A DNA stretch of 14,812 bases from Pseudomonadota bacterium (GCA_025360685.1 JANYBR010000428.1:1-14812); one strand, 5' to 3'; positions 7,965-14,812 are shown, counted from the first letter of the stretch. The notes: generated from the letters alone by a model not told the origin. Translations and numbers: made by a program.

Positions 7965-9203
7965 ATGGAACTGTCACCTAAGCAAGCGGGATTTGCGCCG
8001 GGGCGTCTGGATCGCATCGCAGATCATTTGAACCGAGCCTATATCGACAATGGCAAGATCGCCGGAGCCCAAGTCGCGGTGACGCGGCGCGGACATCTGG
8101 CCTATTTCAAATCGCTCGGACAGATGGACCGCGAGCGCGGCAAACCCATGCGGGACGATACAATCTTCCGCATCTATTCCATGACCAAGCCGATCACGTC
8201 GGTGGCGCTGATGACGCTTTACGAGCGCGGCTATTTTCAGTTGAACGATCCGGTGCACCGCTTCGTGCCGGAATGGCGTGATCAGCGCGTCTGGGTGAAC
8301 GGCGAAGGCCCGACGATGCAGACCAGCAAGCCGCGCCGCCCCGTCAGCATGCGCGACATGCTCTGCCACACCGGCGGGCTCACCTATGGCGCGGCGCTGG
8401 CGGCGCTGGGCGCGCCGGACAGCGGCCATCCTGTCGACAAGGAGTATGCGCGCATCGGCGTGCGGCGCGGCGACGGCGAGGACCTCAAAGCGTTCATGCA
8501 GAAGCTCGCCAAGGTGCCGCTGCGCTACGAGCCCGGCGAGCGCTGGATGTATTCGCTCTCCACGGATGTGTGCGGCGCGCTGGTGGAAATCATCTCCGGC
8601 AAGCGTTTCGACAAGTTCCTTGTCGACGAAATCTTCGGACCGCTGAACATGAGGGACACGGTGTTCCACGTGCCGCGCGAAAAGCTGGACCGCTTCGCCG
8701 CCAACTACCGCCGCGGTCCGGACAAGAAGCTGCAGCTGATGGACGATCCGGAAAAAAGCGCATACCTGAAGGAACCGACATTCTTTTCAGGCGGCGGCGG
8801 ACTTGCCAGCACCACGGCCGACTATGTGCGCTTCGGCGACATGCTGCGGCGCGGCGGCGAGCTCGACGGCGTGCGAATTCTCGGACCGCGCACCATCGCG
8901 CTGATGCACCGCAATCACCTGAAGAATGGCAAGGACCTGACCGAGATGGCGATCGGCGGCTTCTCCGAGACGGCCAACGAAGGTGTCGGCTTCGGTCTGG
9001 GCTTCGCCTGCACTCTCGACAGCGTCACGTCCGGCAGCATCGCGGGCAGCGACTGGTATTGGGGCGGCGCCGCCTCCACCATCTTCTGGGTGGACGAGAA
9101 GGAAGATCTGGCCGTGGTGTTCATGACCCAACTGATGCCGTCCGGCGCGTTCAACTTCCGTGGCCAGCTCAAGAGCATCGTCTATTCATCGATCGCGGAG
9201 TAG
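7965..9203 (+). CDS. Class C beta-lactamase-fold serine hydrolase (family VIII esterase type)
   Basis: This 412-residue protein has the penicillin-binding/class C beta-lactamase fold. The catalytic SxxK is SMTK (Ser72, Lys75) in the typical IYSMTKPITSVA context. The second motif tyrosine is Tyr196 in WMYSLSTDVCG. HTGGL (135-139) and the WGGAAST segment (366-372, the place of the third KTG-like box) complete the pattern. There is no signal peptide, so a cytoplasmic esterase is more likely than a beta-lactamase, which would be exported. The family includes carboxylesterases and lactone hydrolases, and it is common in lipid and steroid catabolic clusters. It is the last plus-strand gene of the block and ends just before a large palindromic element at the convergent junction. 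The exact substrate is unknown. Confidence 0.9.
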   Translation: MELSPKQAGFAPGRLDRIADHLNRAYIDNGKIAGAQVAVTRRGHLAYFKSLGQMDRERGKPMRDDTIFRIYSMTKPITSVALMTLYERGYFQLNDPVHRFVPEWRDQRVWVNGEGPTMQTSKPRRPVSMRDMLCHTGGLTYGAALAALGAPDSGHPVDKEYARIGVRRGDGEDLKAFMQKLAKVPLRYEPGERWMYSLSTDVCGALVEIISGKRFDKFLVDEIFGPLNMRDTVFHVPREKLDRFAANYRRGPDKKLQLMDDPEKSAYLKEPTFFSGGGGLASTTADYVRFGDMLRRGGELDGVRILGPRTIALMHRNHLKNGKDLTEMAIGGFSETANEGVGFGLGFACTLDSVTSGSIAGSDWYWGGAASTIFWVDEKEDLAVVFMTQLMPSGAFNFRGQLKSIVYSSIAE

Positions 9204-9230
9204 GGACGGCTTTTGTTTGTACGGAAGCTC

Positions 9231-9366
9231 GGTGTCATTCCCGGCCTCGCGAAGCGAAAGCTTCGCGAGGGGAAGGGAACCCAGGTACAGAGATCGTGCT
9301 CGATCGATTCGCCTGGGTCCCCTTCCCTTCGCATTGCGAACGCAATGCTCGGCCGGGGATGACACC
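9231..9366. repeat. Composite palindromic element with three hairpins enclosed by an outer stem
   Basis: The outer arms 9231-9246 (GGTGTCATTCCCGGCC) and 9351-9366 match at 15 of 16 positions; the exception would be a G-U pair in RNA from one strand. Inside are three units. One is an 11-bp stem, CCTCGCGAAGC at 9245-9255 with 9260-9270, closed by a GAAA loop; two of its bases are shared with the outer arm. The second is a 16-bp stem (9270-9285 with 9312-9327, one mismatch) around a 26-base loop. The third is a 7-8 bp stem (9331-9338 with 9341-9348). It fills the gap between convergent genes and may serve both as transcription terminator and as a dispersed repeat. No coding potential was recognised. 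Confidence 0.8.
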
Positions 9367-9379
9367 CAGGTCACCCGTC

Positions 9380-10174
9380 TCACCGCGTCGACATGCCGCC
9401 GTCGATGACGAGTTCGCTGCCGGTCACATAACGGGAATCGTCGCTCGCCAGATAGAGCACGCCCGCGGCGATGTCTTCGGGCAGGCCCTTCTTGCCGGTC
9501 GGCACCATCGTCTCTGAAATGACATCGAGATTGGGCGCGTTCGCTCCGGGCTGCCCGGCGCCCGGTATCGTGCCCGGCAGGATTCCAAGCCAGATCGGAG
9601 TCTCGATGACGCCGGGATGGACCGAATTGACCCGCACATTGTCGCGTGCCGCCGCGCATTCTAGAGCAACCGCCTTGGTGAACAGCCTGACGCCGCCTTT
9701 GGTTGCGCAATAACCAGCCAGGGTCGGCGAGCCTTTCAGCCCGGCGAGAGAGGAGATGTTGATGATCGAGCCGCCGCCGCTTTCGCGCATCAGCGGCAGG
9801 GAATGTTTCACGCCGAGGAACACGCCGTCGAGATTGATCGCTTGCTGGCGGCGCCAGTCGGCCAGAGTCATCGTCAGCACCGAACCGGTGATGGCGATGC
9901 CGGCATTGTTCACTAGCACATGCAGTTTGCCGAAGCGCGACCTGATTTCGGTCACGACACTGATCCAGGCATCCTCGCTCGCCACGTCATGGTGCAGGAA
10001 GATCGCATCGCCGCCGGCCCGCTTGATCGCGGCGGCGCAATCCCTGCCCTGATCGTCCTGCACGTCGGTGACGGCAACGGTGGCGCCTTCCTTGGCGAGC
10101 AGCATGGCGCTGGCGCGGCCGATGCCGCTGGCGCCGCCGGTGACGAGCGCGACTTTTCCTTTGACCCGATCCAT
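9380..10174 (-). CDS. SDR-family NAD(P)-dependent alcohol/hydroxysteroid-type dehydrogenase
   Basis: This 264-residue classical short-chain dehydrogenase/reductase oxidises or reduces a hydroxyl/keto group in the cytoplasm. The cofactor motif TGGASGIG is at 12-19, NNAG at 89-92, Asn114 is in QAINLDGVF, and catalytic Ser142, Tyr155 and Lys159 are in SSLAG and YCATK. Asp37 at the end of the second strand favours NAD(H) over NADP(H). The C-terminal DGGMSTR is typical. The start ATG at 10174 has AGGAG (complement of 10183-10187), which overlaps the stop of the upstream alpha/beta hydrolase gene, so the two are a coupled pair. Sequence flavour recalls cyclopentanol or 7-alpha-hydroxysteroid dehydrogenases. 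This fits the neighbouring beta-oxidation genes, but SDR specificity cannot be read from motifs. Confidence 0.93.
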   Translation of the reverse strand: MDRVKGKVALVTGGASGIGRASAMLLAKEGATVAVTDVQDDQGRDCAAAIKRAGGDAIFLHHDVASEDAWISVVTEIRSRFGKLHVLVNNAGIAITGSVLTMTLADWRRQQAINLDGVFLGVKHSLPLMRESGGGSIINISSLAGLKGSPTLAGYCATKGGVRLFTKAVALECAAARDNVRVNSVHPGVIETPIWLGILPGTIPGAGQPGANAPNLDVISETMVPTGKKGLPEDIAAGVLYLASDDSRYVTGSELVIDGGMSTR

Positions 10175-10185
10175 TTTGCGAACTC

Positions 10186-10947
10186 CTATTTCAATTTGGC
10201 GATGAAGGCTTCGAGCGCGGCATTGAAGGCGACCGGCTGATCGATGTTGGCAGCGTGGCCGGCATTGGGAATGACTACCTTCTCGGCGCCGGGAATTTTC
10301 GCGGTCATGTAGTCCGCGGCGGCGAGGAACGGGGTGTCCTTTTCGCCGACGATGACGATCGAGGGCACCTCGATGTTCGGCAAGGACTCGATCACGCGCG
10401 CGTTCTTCTGAGTGAGCATGCCGCGGCCCGCACGCGCCAGGCCCGTGGCGTCGCGATGACGCGCCGTGGCGCGTTCGGCGCTGGCGCCGCCAAGCGGGCC
10501 GAGCCCTTCCTTTTCATAGCGGTCGGCGGTGCGCCGCGCGTTCTGGTTCCAGCTCTCACGCGATTCGTCCTTCTTGAAACCGGGGCCGGTGTCGATGATC
10601 AGCAGCGCCGTCACGCGATCCGGATGGGTGGCGTGAAACGCCAGCGACATGTAACCGCCCAGCGACAGTCCGCCGACGATGGCGGTCTTCGCACCTACCG
10701 CATCAAGCAAGGCGGCCATGTCAGCCACGGTGGCTTCCTCGCTATAAGCGGCCTGATCGGCCGGATAGTCGCTTTGGCCGTGGCCACGCATGTCCCACAC
10801 AACCAGCTTGTGCTTGCGCGACAAAATCTCGACCTGGCCGTTCCACATCTGCGACGTGGCCGAATAGCCGTGGCTGAGCAGGATGACCGGCCCTTCGCCA
10901 TGCGTTTCGTAGTAGATGTTGACCCCATCGCGCGCGAGCTTCGCCAT
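10186..10947 (-). CDS. Alpha/beta-fold hydrolase
   Basis: This 253-residue cytoplasmic alpha/beta hydrolase has the oxyanion segment LSHGYSATSQMW (24-35), the nucleophile elbow GLSLGG with Ser95, the acid Asp204 in VGEKDTPF and His231 in NAGHAAN. The overall pattern (DMRGHGQSD near 52-60, a short cap at about 125-185) resembles esterases, enol-lactone hydrolases of the PcaD type and C-C bond hydrolases; motifs do not discriminate among these. ATG 10947 has a strong GGGAGG (complement of 10953-10958) five bases upstream. The frame continues to 11244, overlapping the cytochrome gene on the other strand, but that extension has no family counterpart. It is followed after 11 bases by the SDR gene, so the two probably act on the same pathway, for instance ester or lactone opening plus alcohol oxidation. 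Confidence 0.9.
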   Translation of the reverse strand: MAKLARDGVNIYYETHGEGPVILLSHGYSATSQMWNGQVEILSRKHKLVVWDMRGHGQSDYPADQAAYSEEATVADMAALLDAVGAKTAIVGGLSLGGYMSLAFHATHPDRVTALLIIDTGPGFKKDESRESWNQNARRTADRYEKEGLGPLGGASAERATARHRDATGLARAGRGMLTQKNARVIESLPNIEVPSIVIVGEKDTPFLAAADYMTAKIPGAEKVVIPNAGHAANIDQPVAFNAALEAFIAKLK

Positions 10948-10952
10948 CGCAT

Positions 10953-10958
10953 CCTCCC
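10953..10958 (-). promoter_or_regulatory. Ribosome binding site of the alpha/beta hydrolase gene
   Basis: The minus strand reads GGGAGG five bases before ATG 10947. This decides the start against the 99-residue upstream extension. Confidence 0.75.
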
Positions 10959-11003
10959 GGTTTCGGCCTCTGGACGGGCCCAAGGACCGATATTGGGAGC
11001 CTG

Positions 11004-11035
11004 TAACGAATTCGGCAACAGCGGCGAATTTGTTA
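11004..11035. promoter_or_regulatory. Candidate operator dyad in the divergent intergenic region
   Basis: TAACGAATTCG (11004-11014) and CGAATTTGTTA (11025-11035) are inverted copies with one mismatch in 11, separated by ten bases. The half-site centres are 21 bases apart, two helical turns, as expected for a dimeric regulator. It lies between the minus-strand hydrolase and plus-strand cytochrome b genes and covers the -35 position of the candidate promoter at 11043-11051. It could also be a chance AT-rich palindrome. No regulator gene is in the window. Confidence 0.4.
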
Positions 11036-11042
11036 TCGGGCC

Positions 11043-11051
11043 TGCTATGAT
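11043..11051 (+). promoter_or_regulatory. Candidate extended -10 promoter of the cytochrome b/molybdoenzyme operon
   Basis: TGCTATGAT combines the extended TGn with a five-of-six -10 box, 27 bases before ATG 11079. No good -35 box sits 17 bases upstream, which is tolerated for extended -10 promoters. Confidence 0.4.
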
Positions 11052-11078
11052 GCGGGCATCGATTCAAGGCATTGGGGC

Positions 11079-12011
11079 ATGTCCGACGCAGCTGAACCCG
11101 TGACGCAGGGGAATCTTGCGGAGCGCTTACGTTCCAATTGGGACCGCATGTTCGATCACGCGCGCGCCCTGGTGGCGCTTTCGCCGCGCGAGCCGCGCAG
11201 GCCGCGCTATCTGTTCTATCGTCACACCATTCCCGTGCGGGCACTGCACTGGCTGAATGCGATCTCTATGCTGGTCATGCTGATGAGCGGCCTGCAGATC
11301 TTCAACGCGCACCCTTCGCTGTACTGGGGCAACGGCTCGGATTTCGATCACCCCTTCGTGTCGCTGACCGCCGAGGGAACACAGGACAATTTCCACGGCG
11401 TGACCTTGATCGGGTCGTGGAAATTCAACACCGACGGCTGGCTCGGAGCCTCGGACGACAACGGGACCAAAAGCGTGCGCGGTTTTCCGCAGTGGGCGAC
11501 CTTGCCGGCTGCCTCGCCGAATCTGGCGCTCGGAAGGCTGTGGCACTTTGCGTTCGCATGGCTGCTTGTTGCCAACGGCCTGGCCTATTTCGCCTATGTC
11601 TTCGCCAGCGGCCGCTTCAAATACGAACTGCTGCCGACGAAAAAGGATTTCGCGAATCTTCCGGCTGAGATCGCCAACCATTTGCGCCTGCGCTTTGCCA
11701 GGGGCGAGGAGGCCAAGCATTATAACGGCATCCAACGCATGACCTATTTCGTCGTGATTTTTGTGCTGGGACCGCTGATCGTGCTGACGGGCCTGACGAT
11801 GTCGCCGACGATGGACAGCGCCTTTCCTTTTCTGCCCTGGGTATTCGGCGGACGTCAGAGCGCGCGCACCATTCACTTCATATGCGCTTTTTCGTTTGTT
11901 GCATTCTTCATCGTGCACATCGTGATGGTGATCCTGTCGGGCCCCTGGAACAATCTGCGTTCCATGATCACCGGCCGGTATGCGATCGAGACGGAGAAGC
12001 CCAATGGCTGA
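11079..12011 (+). CDS. Four-helix cytochrome b (b561/Ni-hydrogenase cytochrome b type), membrane electron carrier
   Basis: This 310-residue membrane protein has four predicted helices at about 56-76, 152-175, 221-241 and 264-287. Candidate heme ligands are His57 in ALHWL, His156 in LWHF, and His266 and His280 in the last helix (TIHF and VHIV). Basic residues before helix 1 and between helices 2 and 3 put both termini in the cytoplasm. A loop of about 75 residues between helices 1 and 2 would face the periplasm. This matches the bis-histidine cytochrome b family that connects the quinone pool to periplasmic reductases or oxidases. The stop overlaps the next gene by 8 bp, so it is almost certainly the membrane partner of that molybdoenzyme. 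It is analogous to MsrQ but with a different fold size. The N-terminal 50 residues are soluble and not recognised. Confidence 0.87.
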   Translation: MSDAAEPVTQGNLAERLRSNWDRMFDHARALVALSPREPRRPRYLFYRHTIPVRALHWLNAISMLVMLMSGLQIFNAHPSLYWGNGSDFDHPFVSLTAEGTQDNFHGVTLIGSWKFNTDGWLGASDDNGTKSVRGFPQWATLPAASPNLALGRLWHFAFAWLLVANGLAYFAYVFASGRFKYELLPTKKDFANLPAEIANHLRLRFARGEEAKHYNGIQRMTYFVVIFVLGPLIVLTGLTMSPTMDSAFPFLPWVFGGRQSARTIHFICAFSFVAFFIVHIVMVILSGPWNNLRSMITGRYAIETEKPNG

Positions 12012-12801
12012 AACCGCAAATCGGCGAAGCTTTCTGACGCGTATGGCGGCGGTTACCGGTACGTTGGCACTGGCGGGCTGCACCGATCTGTCGCAGCAGC
12101 CCTGGGTGCTGGGCATCCTGGGTGAAGTGGAGAACCTGACGCGCCGCGCGCAGCGGCTGTTCGCCGGCAGCCACGCGCTGGCGACGGAATATGCCAAGGC
12201 CGACATCGCGCCGGTGTTTCGCGCCAACGGCACGCTCAACCCCAATACGAATGACTACAATGTCCATGTCGCCAGCGGCTTCAAGGACTGGATGATCGAG
12301 GTGGGCGGCTTGGTCGAGCAGCCGCGGAAGCTGTCGATGGCCGAGCTCCGCGCCATGCCCTCACGCACCCAGATCACCCGGCACGACTGCGTCGAAGGCT
12401 GGAGCTGCATCGGCGAGTGGACCGGTACGCCACTGCAACTGATTCTGGCGATGGCCCGCCCCAAGGCCGAGGCACGCTACGTCATCTTCTACTGTGCAGA
12501 TCCGATGGGAGAGGCCAGCGTGGATGCGAGTGGCAACATCGTTCAGCCACCCTTTTACTATGAAAGCCTGGACCTTTTGGAAGCGACTCATCCACAGACA
12601 ATTCTGGCCTATGAACTGAACGGCCAGACCCTTCCGGTCGAGCACGGTGCGCCCGTCCGGCTGCGCGCGGAACGTCAGCTCGGCTACAAGATGCCCAAAT
12701 ATGTGCGGCGCATCGAACTCGCCGCCAGCTTTAACCGTGTTGGTGGCGGAAAGGGCGGTTATTGGGAGGACCAAGGGTATCAGTGGTACGGCGGCATCTG
12801 A
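12004..12801 (+). CDS. Sulfite-oxidase-family molybdopterin enzyme, Tat-exported with lipobox
   Basis: This 265-residue protein of the oxidoreductase molybdopterin-binding (sulfite oxidase/MsrP) family binds a Mo-pterin cofactor. Cys129 in RHDCVEGWS is the predicted Mo ligand, and WTGTPLQLIL (139-148) plus the C-terminal GAPVRL and GYKMPKYVRRIEL blocks match the family. The N-terminus has a twin-arginine motif (NRRSFLTR, 6-13) followed by LAGC with Cys26, so it may be a Tat-exported lipoprotein anchored in a membrane. The family is usually soluble in the periplasm. ATG 12004 has GGAG seven bases upstream and overlaps the cytochrome b stop. I infer periplasmic sulfoxide or other small-molecule redox chemistry fed by the cytochrome. 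The substrate is unknown; methionine-sulfoxide reductase, sulfite oxidase or something else are all possible. Confidence 0.88.
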   Translation: MAETANRRSFLTRMAAVTGTLALAGCTDLSQQPWVLGILGEVENLTRRAQRLFAGSHALATEYAKADIAPVFRANGTLNPNTNDYNVHVASGFKDWMIEVGGLVEQPRKLSMAELRAMPSRTQITRHDCVEGWSCIGEWTGTPLQLILAMARPKAEARYVIFYCADPMGEASVDASGNIVQPPFYYESLDLLEATHPQTILAYELNGQTLPVEHGAPVRLRAERQLGYKMPKYVRRIELAASFNRVGGGKGGYWEDQGYQWYGGI

Positions 12802-12907
12802 AGTTGTACGCCGGGCTCTTGCCCTGTTAAGAATTAACGACAATAGTTTCGCCTATAGTTTGGCCGGTAAACGATTCTGAAATCCGTTGGGTAGTATTGG
12901 TTAGGGC
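12802..12907 (+). promoter_or_regulatory. Upstream region of mlaA, AT-richer than its surroundings
   Basis: This 106-base gap is less GC-rich than its neighbours and probably holds the mlaA promoter. TATAGT (12854-12859) could be a -10 box, but no -35 at the right distance was found. A short dyad GTTAA-GAA-TTAAC lies at 12826-12838. The start codon of mlaA has only AGGG one base upstream, too close for a good ribosome site. Confidence 0.3.
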
Positions 12908-13624
12908 ATGAACCGCGTATCGCTTCTCCTTGCGGCGTCCTTGGCGGCCGCCTCGCTCGCTGGTTGTGCCACTGACCCAAGCGGTCAGAACGACCCGTAT
13001 GAGCACACGAATCGTTCGATCTTTGTCTTCGACCAGGCGCTTGACAATGCCGTCGCCCGCCCGGTGGCGGTTTTCTACAACCATGCCGTGCCGGAATTCG
13101 CGCGCAACGGCGTGCACAATTTCCTCGGCAATCTCGACGCGCCCGTGACCCTTGGCAACGACGTGCTGCAAGGTTCACCCAACCGCGCCGGCCAGACGCT
13201 CGGCCGGATCGTCATAAATTCGACCCTGGGCGTGGTCGGTCTCGTCGACGTAGCTGCCAAGATGGGCATTCCGCGTCATGACGAGGACTTCGGCCAGACC
13301 CTTGGCGTATGGGGTGCCGGCGAGGGCCCCTATCTCGTCCTGCCGCTCGCAGGCCCCAGCAATCCGCGCGACCTCACCGGCGAAGTCGCGGACATCTTTA
13401 TGGACCCGCTGACCTATCTGCGGTTTCACAACTTCGCGCTCTATATGGGAATCCGCTCCGGCATGGAGATTGTCGACCTGCGCGCGCGCAACGTCGAAAA
13501 CCTGGATCAGGTGGAGCGTACGTCGGTCGATCTGTACGCCACCACCCGCAGCCTGTACCGCCAGCACCGCAATTCCGAAATTCACAACGGCGCGCCGGAC
13601 ACGGAAAACCTGCCGAACCTTTAG
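12908..13624 (+). CDS. mlaA: MlaA (VacJ) lipoprotein, outer-membrane lipid asymmetry
   Basis: This 238-residue MlaA/VacJ family lipoprotein removes misplaced phospholipids from the outer leaflet of the outer membrane and passes them to the MlaC/MlaFEDB retrograde pathway. A lipoprotein signal precedes the lipobox LAGC with Cys20. Family hallmarks follow: DPYEHTNR (29-36), an N-terminal domain with NFLGNLDAPV (71-80) and GLVDVAAKMG (111-120), and the ring segment GEGPYLVLPLAGPSNPRD (138-155). Length is normal. No other mla genes are visible; in many alphaproteobacteria they lie elsewhere. Its stop is three bases from the stop of the convergent RND gene, with no room for a terminator. Confidence 0.94.
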   Translation: MNRVSLLLAASLAAASLAGCATDPSGQNDPYEHTNRSIFVFDQALDNAVARPVAVFYNHAVPEFARNGVHNFLGNLDAPVTLGNDVLQGSPNRAGQTLGRIVINSTLGVVGLVDVAAKMGIPRHDEDFGQTLGVWGAGEGPYLVLPLAGPSNPRDLTGEVADIFMDPLTYLRFHNFALYMGIRSGMEIVDLRARNVENLDQVERTSVDLYATTRSLYRQHRNSEIHNGAPDTENLPNL

Positions 13625-13627
13625 TCG

Positions 13628-14812
13628 CTACTCGGCCGGCGCAGGCGCGTCGTCTCCCATGAAGTGCGTGTACCAGCGGTCCCATGCCGCCTTTCGCCTG
13701 TTGCGCCAGCCATCCAGATAGAGGTGGATTACCGGCGTGGTGTAGAGCGTGAGGATCTGGCTGACGACCAAGCCCCCGACGATCGAAATGCCCAGCGGCT
13801 GGCGCAGTTCGGCGCCCGTGCCGAAGCCGAACGCCAGCGGCATCGCGCCCAGGATGGCGGCGAAGGTCGTCATCATGATCGGCCGGAAGCGCATCATGCA
13901 CGCCTTGTAGATGGCGGCCCGCGCGTCGAGCCCCTCTTTGCGTTCGGCGTCCATGGCGAAGTCGATCATCATGATGGCGTTCTTCTTGACGATGCCGATG
14001 AGCAGGATGATTCCGATCATCGCGATCAGGCTTAGTTCCGTCTTGAATATCAGCAATGCCAACAAGGCCCCGACACCGGCCGACGGCAAGGTCGACAGGA
14101 TCGTCAGCGGTATGACGTAACTCTCGTAGAGAATGCCCAGCACGATGTAGATCGTCAGGATCGCGGTCAGTATCAGCACGGGCTGATTGGAGACCGACTC
14201 CTGAAATATCTTGGCGGTGCCGGCGAAGACGCCCTGGATTGAGGTCGGTGTCTTGATCGCGGCCATGGTTCGTTGGACTGCGGCCGTGGCCTGATTGAGC
14301 GACGTACCCGACGGCAGGTTGAATGAGAAGGTGGTGACCACGAACGGGCCCTGGTGATTGATCGAAAGCGGCGCCGTGCCCGGCCCGAAGCTGGTGACGG
14401 CCGACAGCGGCACCATCGTCTCTGCTTGCGTTGCGACCGAGGCGGCGGTCGAGGCGCCGCCGCGCGCGCTATTGACGAGCGCGTTCGCCTGCTGGTTGCG
14501 CACGGCATCGCCGGCCACGTCGGCCGCGGTGACTGCCGTCGTCCCGGCGATCTGCGTCGTGCCGGCCACCGCGCCTGTCGCCTGGGTGCCGCTGATCGCG
14601 CCGCCGGACTTGCTGATATAAAGCTCGTTCAGCGTTTCGGGACTCTGCCAGAACTGCGGCGCGACCTCCATCACGACATGGTACTGGTTGAGCTCGTTAT
14701 AGATCGTCGATACCTGGCGCTGGCCGAACGCGTCATAAAGCGTGTTGTCGATCTGCGTGGCGCTGATGCCCAGCCGCGCGGCGGTAGCACGGTCGATCTT
14801 GAGATCGACTTC
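13628..14812 (-). CDS. RND-family efflux pump permease, MdtB/MdtC-like, C-terminal part (partial)
   Basis: The last 394 residues of an inner-membrane RND transporter, which exports drugs or other small molecules with proton import in a tripartite complex. The gene enters from the right window edge; the frame is open through 14812, so its start is outside. Visible parts are the end of the second porter region (LYDAFGQRQVSTIYNELNQY and the following strand), then the C-terminal helices. The signature GIVKKNAIMMIDFAMDAERK and the segment RFRPIMMTTFAAILGAMPLA are typical of the MdtB/MdtC subgroup. An Ala/Thr/Gly-rich stretch of about 60 residues (about 14417-14599) replaces the short turn before MVPLSAV seen in MdtC. 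A GTG at 14674 is not the start. Other pump genes would lie beyond the window, probably upstream. Confidence 0.93.
   Translation of the reverse strand, partial: EVDLKIDRATAARLGISATQIDNTLYDAFGQRQVSTIYNELNQYHVVMEVAPQFWQSPETLNELYISKSGGAISGTQATGAVAGTTQIAGTTAVTAADVAGDAVRNQQANALVNSARGGASTAASVATQAETMVPLSAVTSFGPGTAPLSINHQGPFVVTTFSFNLPSGTSLNQATAAVQRTMAAIKTPTSIQGVFAGTAKIFQESVSNQPVLILTAILTIYIVLGILYESYVIPLTILSTLPSAGVGALLALLIFKTELSLIAMIGIILLIGIVKKNAIMMIDFAMDAERKEGLDARAAIYKACMMRFRPIMMTTFAAILGAMPLAFGFGTGAELRQPLGISIVGGLVVSQILTLYTTPVIHLYLDGWRNRRKAAWDRWYTHFMGDDAPAPAE

Noticed and set aside
6824..8017. 397-codon open frame on the minus strand, antisense to the DUF3089 gene
   Set aside because: It is a GC-driven shadow of the plus-strand gene, is Arg/His/Ala-rich with no family motif, and overlaps a gene with a clear signal peptide and catalytic site.
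7965..9203. Antibiotic resistance (class C beta-lactamase) reading of the serine hydrolase
   Set aside because: No export signal and the third motif is WGGA-like rather than KTG; a family VIII esterase is more likely.
10948..11244. N-terminal extension of the alpha/beta hydrolase frame (99 codons)
   Set aside because: Overlaps the cytochrome b start on the other strand, has no hydrolase resemblance, and a strong GGGAGG precedes the internal ATG at 10947.
11127..12245. 372-codon minus-strand frame over the cytochrome b and molybdoenzyme genes
   Set aside because: Spans two overlapping real genes antisense and has no domain; GC-rich shadow.
12826..12838. TTAA-GAA-TTAAC resembling a CtrA binding box upstream of mlaA
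   Set aside because: The known CtrA consensus has a seven-base spacer between TTAA half-sites; here it is three, so I treat it as a chance AT-rich dyad.
14417..14599. Low-complexity stretch as a frameshift or assembly error in the RND gene
   Set aside because: The frame stays open and both flanks match RND sequence in the same frame.

Overview
This 14.8 kb window is GC-rich, densely coding DNA. The family content (Tat-exported enzymes, paired acyl-CoA dehydrogenases, MlaA, RND efflux) and the intergenic palindromes point to a free-living Gram-negative, most likely an alphaproteobacterium. I cannot name the genus. I see no rRNA, tRNA, CRISPR array, transposase or integrase. No gene-free stretch exceeds about 200 bases. 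Several genes carry spurious upstream extensions, and I have trimmed these to the start supported by domain layout and ribosome binding site.

Left part (1-2848, minus strand): a PhoD-type Tat-exported phosphatase/phosphodiesterase is followed 25 nt later by a Cys/Met-metabolism PLP enzyme of the cystathionine beta-lyase type. A small palindrome lies beyond its stop codon.

Central part (3022-10947): this looks like a lipid or acyl-CoA catabolism block. On the plus strand come a thiolase, two adjacent acyl-CoA dehydrogenase subunits, an exported DUF3089 alpha/beta hydrolase and a cytoplasmic class C beta-lactamase-like serine hydrolase. On the minus strand come an alpha/beta hydrolase and an SDR dehydrogenase, transcribed towards that set. 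The two dehydrogenases have complementary motif losses, which suggests one heteromeric enzyme. Together the set fits hydrolysis of an ester, oxidation of an alcohol and one or more rounds of beta-oxidation of a bulky substrate such as a steroid or terpenoid side chain. The substrate is inference. The block contains two palindromic repeat elements: a perfect 24-bp inverted repeat between thiolase and dehydrogenase, and a composite three-hairpin element at the convergent junction near 9.3 kb.

Right part (11079-14812): a four-helix cytochrome b overlaps by 8 bp a sulfite-oxidase-type molybdopterin enzyme whose N-terminus combines a twin-arginine motif with a lipobox. This is a candidate membrane-tethered periplasmic redox pair. 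A dyad and an extended -10 promoter lie upstream of it. Then comes an MlaA lipoprotein (outer-membrane lipid asymmetry), and, convergent with it, the C-terminal part of an MdtB/MdtC-like RND efflux pump that runs off the window edge.

The most interesting items are the heteromeric dehydrogenase pair, the cytochrome b/molybdoenzyme pair with its dyad, and the composite palindrome. None is proven to be a new system.
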